Shown piece by piece: positions 5,193 through 6,899 of a stretch of DNA of 6,899 nt. The stretch is from Opitutia bacterium UBA7397. Lineage in GTDB: Bacteria; Verrucomicrobiota; Verrucomicrobiia; Opitutales; UBA953. Each line of letters begins with the position of its first letter. The stretch's first letter is position 1. The stretch covers positions 1 through 6,899 of the forward strand of contig DKND01000060.1 of assembly GCA_002470605.1 (NCBI GenBank), in the 5' to 3' direction. Both the position numbers and the translations under genes were made by a program. A model generated the notes under the pieces. The model did not search any database, had not been told where the DNA came from, and saw only the letters and a list, made by a program, of their open reading frames with translations.

Positions 5193-6164
5193 TTAAGGTT
5201 TGTAGCGGGCCTGTTTGCGCAGGGTGAGCTGGACGTCGTCGGCGTAGTGTCCCGCGAACCTGAAAGGGTCGTTTTGCGCAGACTTGTCGCCAGGGATGGC
5301 CTTTAACTCGATTACCAGAAAATCAGTGTCGGGTGGTACGATTAGGCTGCCAGCGATGCGTTGCCAGGTCTGCGGGTCATTGTCCGATACCACCCGCCAG
5401 GTGCTGTAGGCCAGTTCCTGATGGAGGTTGCCTGCCCAGTTGGCACGAACCACCGAGGGTTCGCCTGCGAAGGCCCACATGCTGGCTTCGAACTGTGTTA
5501 CCTTGCCGGAACTCTCCTTGACGCAATTGAACCAGGCGGACCAATCGACCGTGGCGGTCCCATCTGCGATGGCGGCGCGGAGAGGGCGGACGTCGATGAA
5601 TTGGTACATGTTGCCGTGGTTGGCCCGGGAGGGCGATGTGTCCTTGGAGTCGGAACGCAGGAAACGGAACATGTGCTCTCCTTCGTGTGGCGTGATTCCC
5701 TGTTGGGGCCCGACGATTTCGGAGTAGTCGCCGCTCCAGATTCCGAATTCTGAAGGGATACCTTCGGCAAGCGGCGCAACCGGCGACTCGAATCCCGGAT
5801 TAGCGATGGTGATCTGCTTAGGTTCCGGTGTGACGTTAGCATAGCCGAAGAGCAGGGAGGCGGAGGCTACTCCGACAGCTAGGCCGGCGGCCGCCGCGCT
5901 CAGCTGTCTCCAGGATGAAGTGGGCTTTCGTGCAGTCATTGCCAAGACGTCCGCGCGGGGTTCAAGAAGGGTGCTGATGCTGGCATCGCGCAGGTTTTCG
6001 GACAGGGCGTGCTCGTCGACGAGCAGTCGGGCTAGGGCCGTCCGGGCACGCGGGTCATGGCGGAGAAGCTCGTTCAGGGTTCCGCGCGCCTGAAGGTCGT
6101 TCGCACGGGCAGCTTCCAGGAGCAGGTATAGCCGATGTTCAAGATCGGAGGATTGGTTATTCAT
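5193..6164 (-). CDS. Membrane anti-sigma factor with extracytoplasmic sensor domain
   Basis: The 323-residue single-pass protein pairs with the sigma factor encoded just upstream. Residues 1-80 are a helical cytoplasmic anti-sigma region without the zinc-binding HxxxCxxC motif. SWRQLSAAAAGLAVGVASASLLFGYA (84-109) is the membrane segment. Residues 110-323 are extracytoplasmic: they begin ITIANPGFESP, a common opening of galactose-binding or CBM-like beta-sandwich domains in Verrucomicrobia and Planctomycetes, and are rich in Trp and Tyr. ATG 6164 is chosen because its ATGA overlaps the sigma stop codon (translational coupling). A start ten codons upstream at 6194 is possible but would overlap the sigma gene by 34 bp. 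The domain probably senses an envelope or carbohydrate signal; the ligand is unknown. Confidence 0.8.
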   Translation of the reverse strand: MNNQSSDLEHRLYLLLEAARANDLQARGTLNELLRHDPRARTALARLLVDEHALSENLRDASISTLLEPRADVLAMTARKPTSSWRQLSAAAAGLAVGVASASLLFGYANVTPEPKQITIANPGFESPVAPLAEGIPSEFGIWSGDYSEIVGPQQGITPHEGEHMFRFLRSDSKDTSPSRANHGNMYQFIDVRPLRAAIADGTATVDWSAWFNCVKESSGKVTQFEASMWAFAGEPSVVRANWAGNLHQELAYSTWRVVSDNDPQTWQRIAGSLIVPPDTDFLVIELKAIPGDKSAQNDPFRFAGHYADDVQLTLRKQARYKP

Positions 6165-6685
6165 AAAGGGTGGTTCAGGCGTCGTGTGACGCATTGGCTG
6201 AGCTGCTCTCGCAGACGAAGAAGAGCCATCTTCAAGGCGCTTTCCCCGCGTTCCAGCTCTTGGGAGAGATCCTTGATCGAACGACCGAGGACATAGTGAA
6301 GGCGTAGCAGCTCGCGGTCTTTTTCGCTGAGCTTCTCAAGGCACAGGCGCATGGCGTCTAGGCGGTCATCGTATCTTTCCGCCGCAAGTTCTGCTTCGGA
6401 GGACATCGAGGCCAAGACGTCTTCATCGAAGATGAGCCGTTCCCGTCCGCGATCACGCAGATGGGCCAGGGCGGTGAAGCGGGCGATGCCGAAGGCCCAT
6501 GGGAGGAAGGGGCGCGCGGTGTCCCACTCGGACGCCTTCAGCCATAGTGTCACGCAGGTGGTCTGGAGGATTTCTCGCGCCTGATGGCGGTCTCCTAGTT
6601 GGGCATGGCAGAACGCGCCGAGGGCCGGCTGATGCTTGGTCAGTTCGGTGATGAAGAGCTTTTCGTCAAAAGCAGGAGCGGTCAT
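6161..6685 (-). CDS. ECF RNA polymerase sigma factor, Rhodopirellula/Verrucomicrobium type
   Basis: The 174-residue protein directs RNA polymerase core to a specific promoter set. Region 2 (about 18-90) contains QAREILQTTCVTLWLKA (35-51), followed by the promoter-melting and -10-recognition stretch ARPFLPWAFGIARFTALAHLRDRGRERLIFDED. Region 4 (about 110-165) contains the helix-turn-helix LSEKDRELLRLHYVLGRSIKDLSQELERGESALKMALLRLREQL. Length and motifs match the sigma-70 subfamily described in Rhodopirellula and Verrucomicrobium. ATG 6685 is preferred over the GTG one codon earlier, which would put the start only one base from AAAGGG; even so, AAAGGG lies just 2 nt before the ATG, a short spacing. 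It is the first gene of the minus-strand operon and is coupled to the anti-sigma gene through ATGA. Confidence 0.93.
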   Translation of the reverse strand: MTAPAFDEKLFITELTKHQPALGAFCHAQLGDRHQAREILQTTCVTLWLKASEWDTARPFLPWAFGIARFTALAHLRDRGRERLIFDEDVLASMSSEAELAAERYDDRLDAMRLCLEKLSEKDRELLRLHYVLGRSIKDLSQELERGESALKMALLRLREQLSQCVTRRLNHPL

Positions 6686-6695
6686 CACCCTTTAT

Positions 6696-6815
6696 TTACC
6701 ACCAAGGCGTAGGTTGGTCACATTTTTCTTGGGTGTCACTTGGACGAACTATCCAGCGAATAGGTTGAGCAATGGTCAGCTGTTGCTAACTGATCCGGCC
6801 ATTCCTTGGTGGTAA
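6696..6815. promoter_or_regulatory. 12-bp perfect inverted repeat upstream of the sigma gene
   Basis: TTACCACCAAGG (6696-6707) is the exact reverse complement of CCTTGGTGGTAA (6804-6815), 96 bp apart. The inner arm ends 10 nt before the sigma ATG. A smaller imperfect hairpin (AATGGTCAG...CTGA...CCATT, 6771-6803) abuts the outer arm. On the minus-strand transcript the arms could form a long stem-loop in the leader, or they could be two protein-binding half-sites. I could not place a convincing promoter for the operon in this region. Confidence 0.55.
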
Positions 6816-6866
6816 CGAGTATGCATAGGGCATTTCTTCTCTTGCGCGCAAAAATCGGGCTATTAA

Positions 6867-6899
6867 ATTAGCAGAGTTGGCGGATAACTTGTCCGCAAA
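6867..6899 (+). repeat. Right-end copy of the unit B terminal repeat, cut by the window edge
   Basis: Bases 6867-6899 match 2114-2146 in direct orientation at 29 of 33 positions. The last 15, TAACTTGTCCGCAAA, are identical, and the copy includes the TGTCCGCAAA 10-mer (6890-6899). The repeat runs off the window, so its second 11-bp-period copy may lie just beyond. It is interpreted as the far arm of unit B. Confidence 0.75.

Larger units (their letters stand above)
2052..6899. mobile_element. Putative second tRNA-Ser-targeted cassette (unit B), right end beyond the window
   Basis: This segment starts at the internal att-like repeat. It has paired TGTCCGCAAA repeats at 2137-2157 and a 33-bp near-copy of the same end sequence (29/33 identical) at 6867-6899, in direct orientation at the window edge. 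Between them lies one four-gene minus-strand operon and no integrase. By analogy with unit A, a further copy of the 27-bp core is expected shortly beyond 6899. The right boundary is not seen, so the call is tentative. Confidence 0.5.

Noticed and set aside
6165..6194. Upstream start for the anti-sigma protein, adding 10 residues
   Set aside because: ATG 6164 overlaps the sigma stop as ATGA, the usual coupled arrangement. The extension would overlap the sigma gene by 34 bp without gain.
81..6899. Integrase, excisionase or transposase gene
   Set aside because: I looked for tyrosine recombinase motifs (R...HxxR...Y), serine recombinases and DDE transposases in all reading frames long enough and found none, so the mobile-element calls rest on repeats only.

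Overview
The window looks like a chromosomal stretch from a verrucomicrobial, or less likely planctomycete, bacterium. The best clue is the ECF sigma factor at 6161-6685. Its conserved blocks (ARPFLPWAFGIARF, LAHLRDRGRERLIFDED) match the sigma-70 subfamily expanded in Rhodopirellula and Verrucomicrobium. An anti-sigma protein with a large extracytoplasmic domain fits the same groups. The phylum is inferred from family resemblance, not from a search.

Layout. A complete tRNA-Ser(GCU) gene with encoded CCA lies at 13-103, followed by an intrinsic terminator. Its last 23 bases plus four bases of flank (81-107) recur as an exact 27-bp direct repeat at 2025-2051 without the rest of the tRNA. The 1.94 kb between them (unit A) holds a two-gene plus-strand operon: an NAD(P)-dependent extended-SDR reductase and an HxlR-family regulator. 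Its promoter carries a perfect 7-3-7 palindrome that fills the -35/-10 spacer and is probably the HxlR operator. Past the second repeat, 2052 to the window end (unit B) holds a compact minus-strand operon read from right to left: ECF sigma factor, membrane anti-sigma factor (ATGA overlap), exported six-blade PD40 propeller protein with a C-terminal concanavalin-like domain, and exported GH-A-type glycoside hydrolase.

Most interesting signal. Both units have the same end architecture. Just inside the tRNA-derived repeat each carries two tandem 10-mers at an 11-bp period (TTGACTACAG in unit A, TGTCCGCAAA in unit B), and the same 10-mer recurs in the same orientation near the far end of the unit (1954-1963; 6890-6899). 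This is what tyrosine-recombinase arm-type sites look like at core sites in tRNA 3' ends. No integrase is encoded in the window. The simplest reading is a tandem array of small, integrase-less, tRNA-Ser-targeted cassettes, each carrying one self-regulated operon, with a further att copy predicted a short way beyond the right edge.

How the genes may work together. In unit A the HxlR protein probably controls its own operon through the palindrome, and the reductase may act on a reactive carbonyl or similar compound. In unit B the anti-sigma ectodomain may sense an envelope or carbohydrate signal and release the sigma factor, which would then drive the operon, including the two exported proteins that probably bind and cleave a glycan. 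The substrates are not visible in the sequence.
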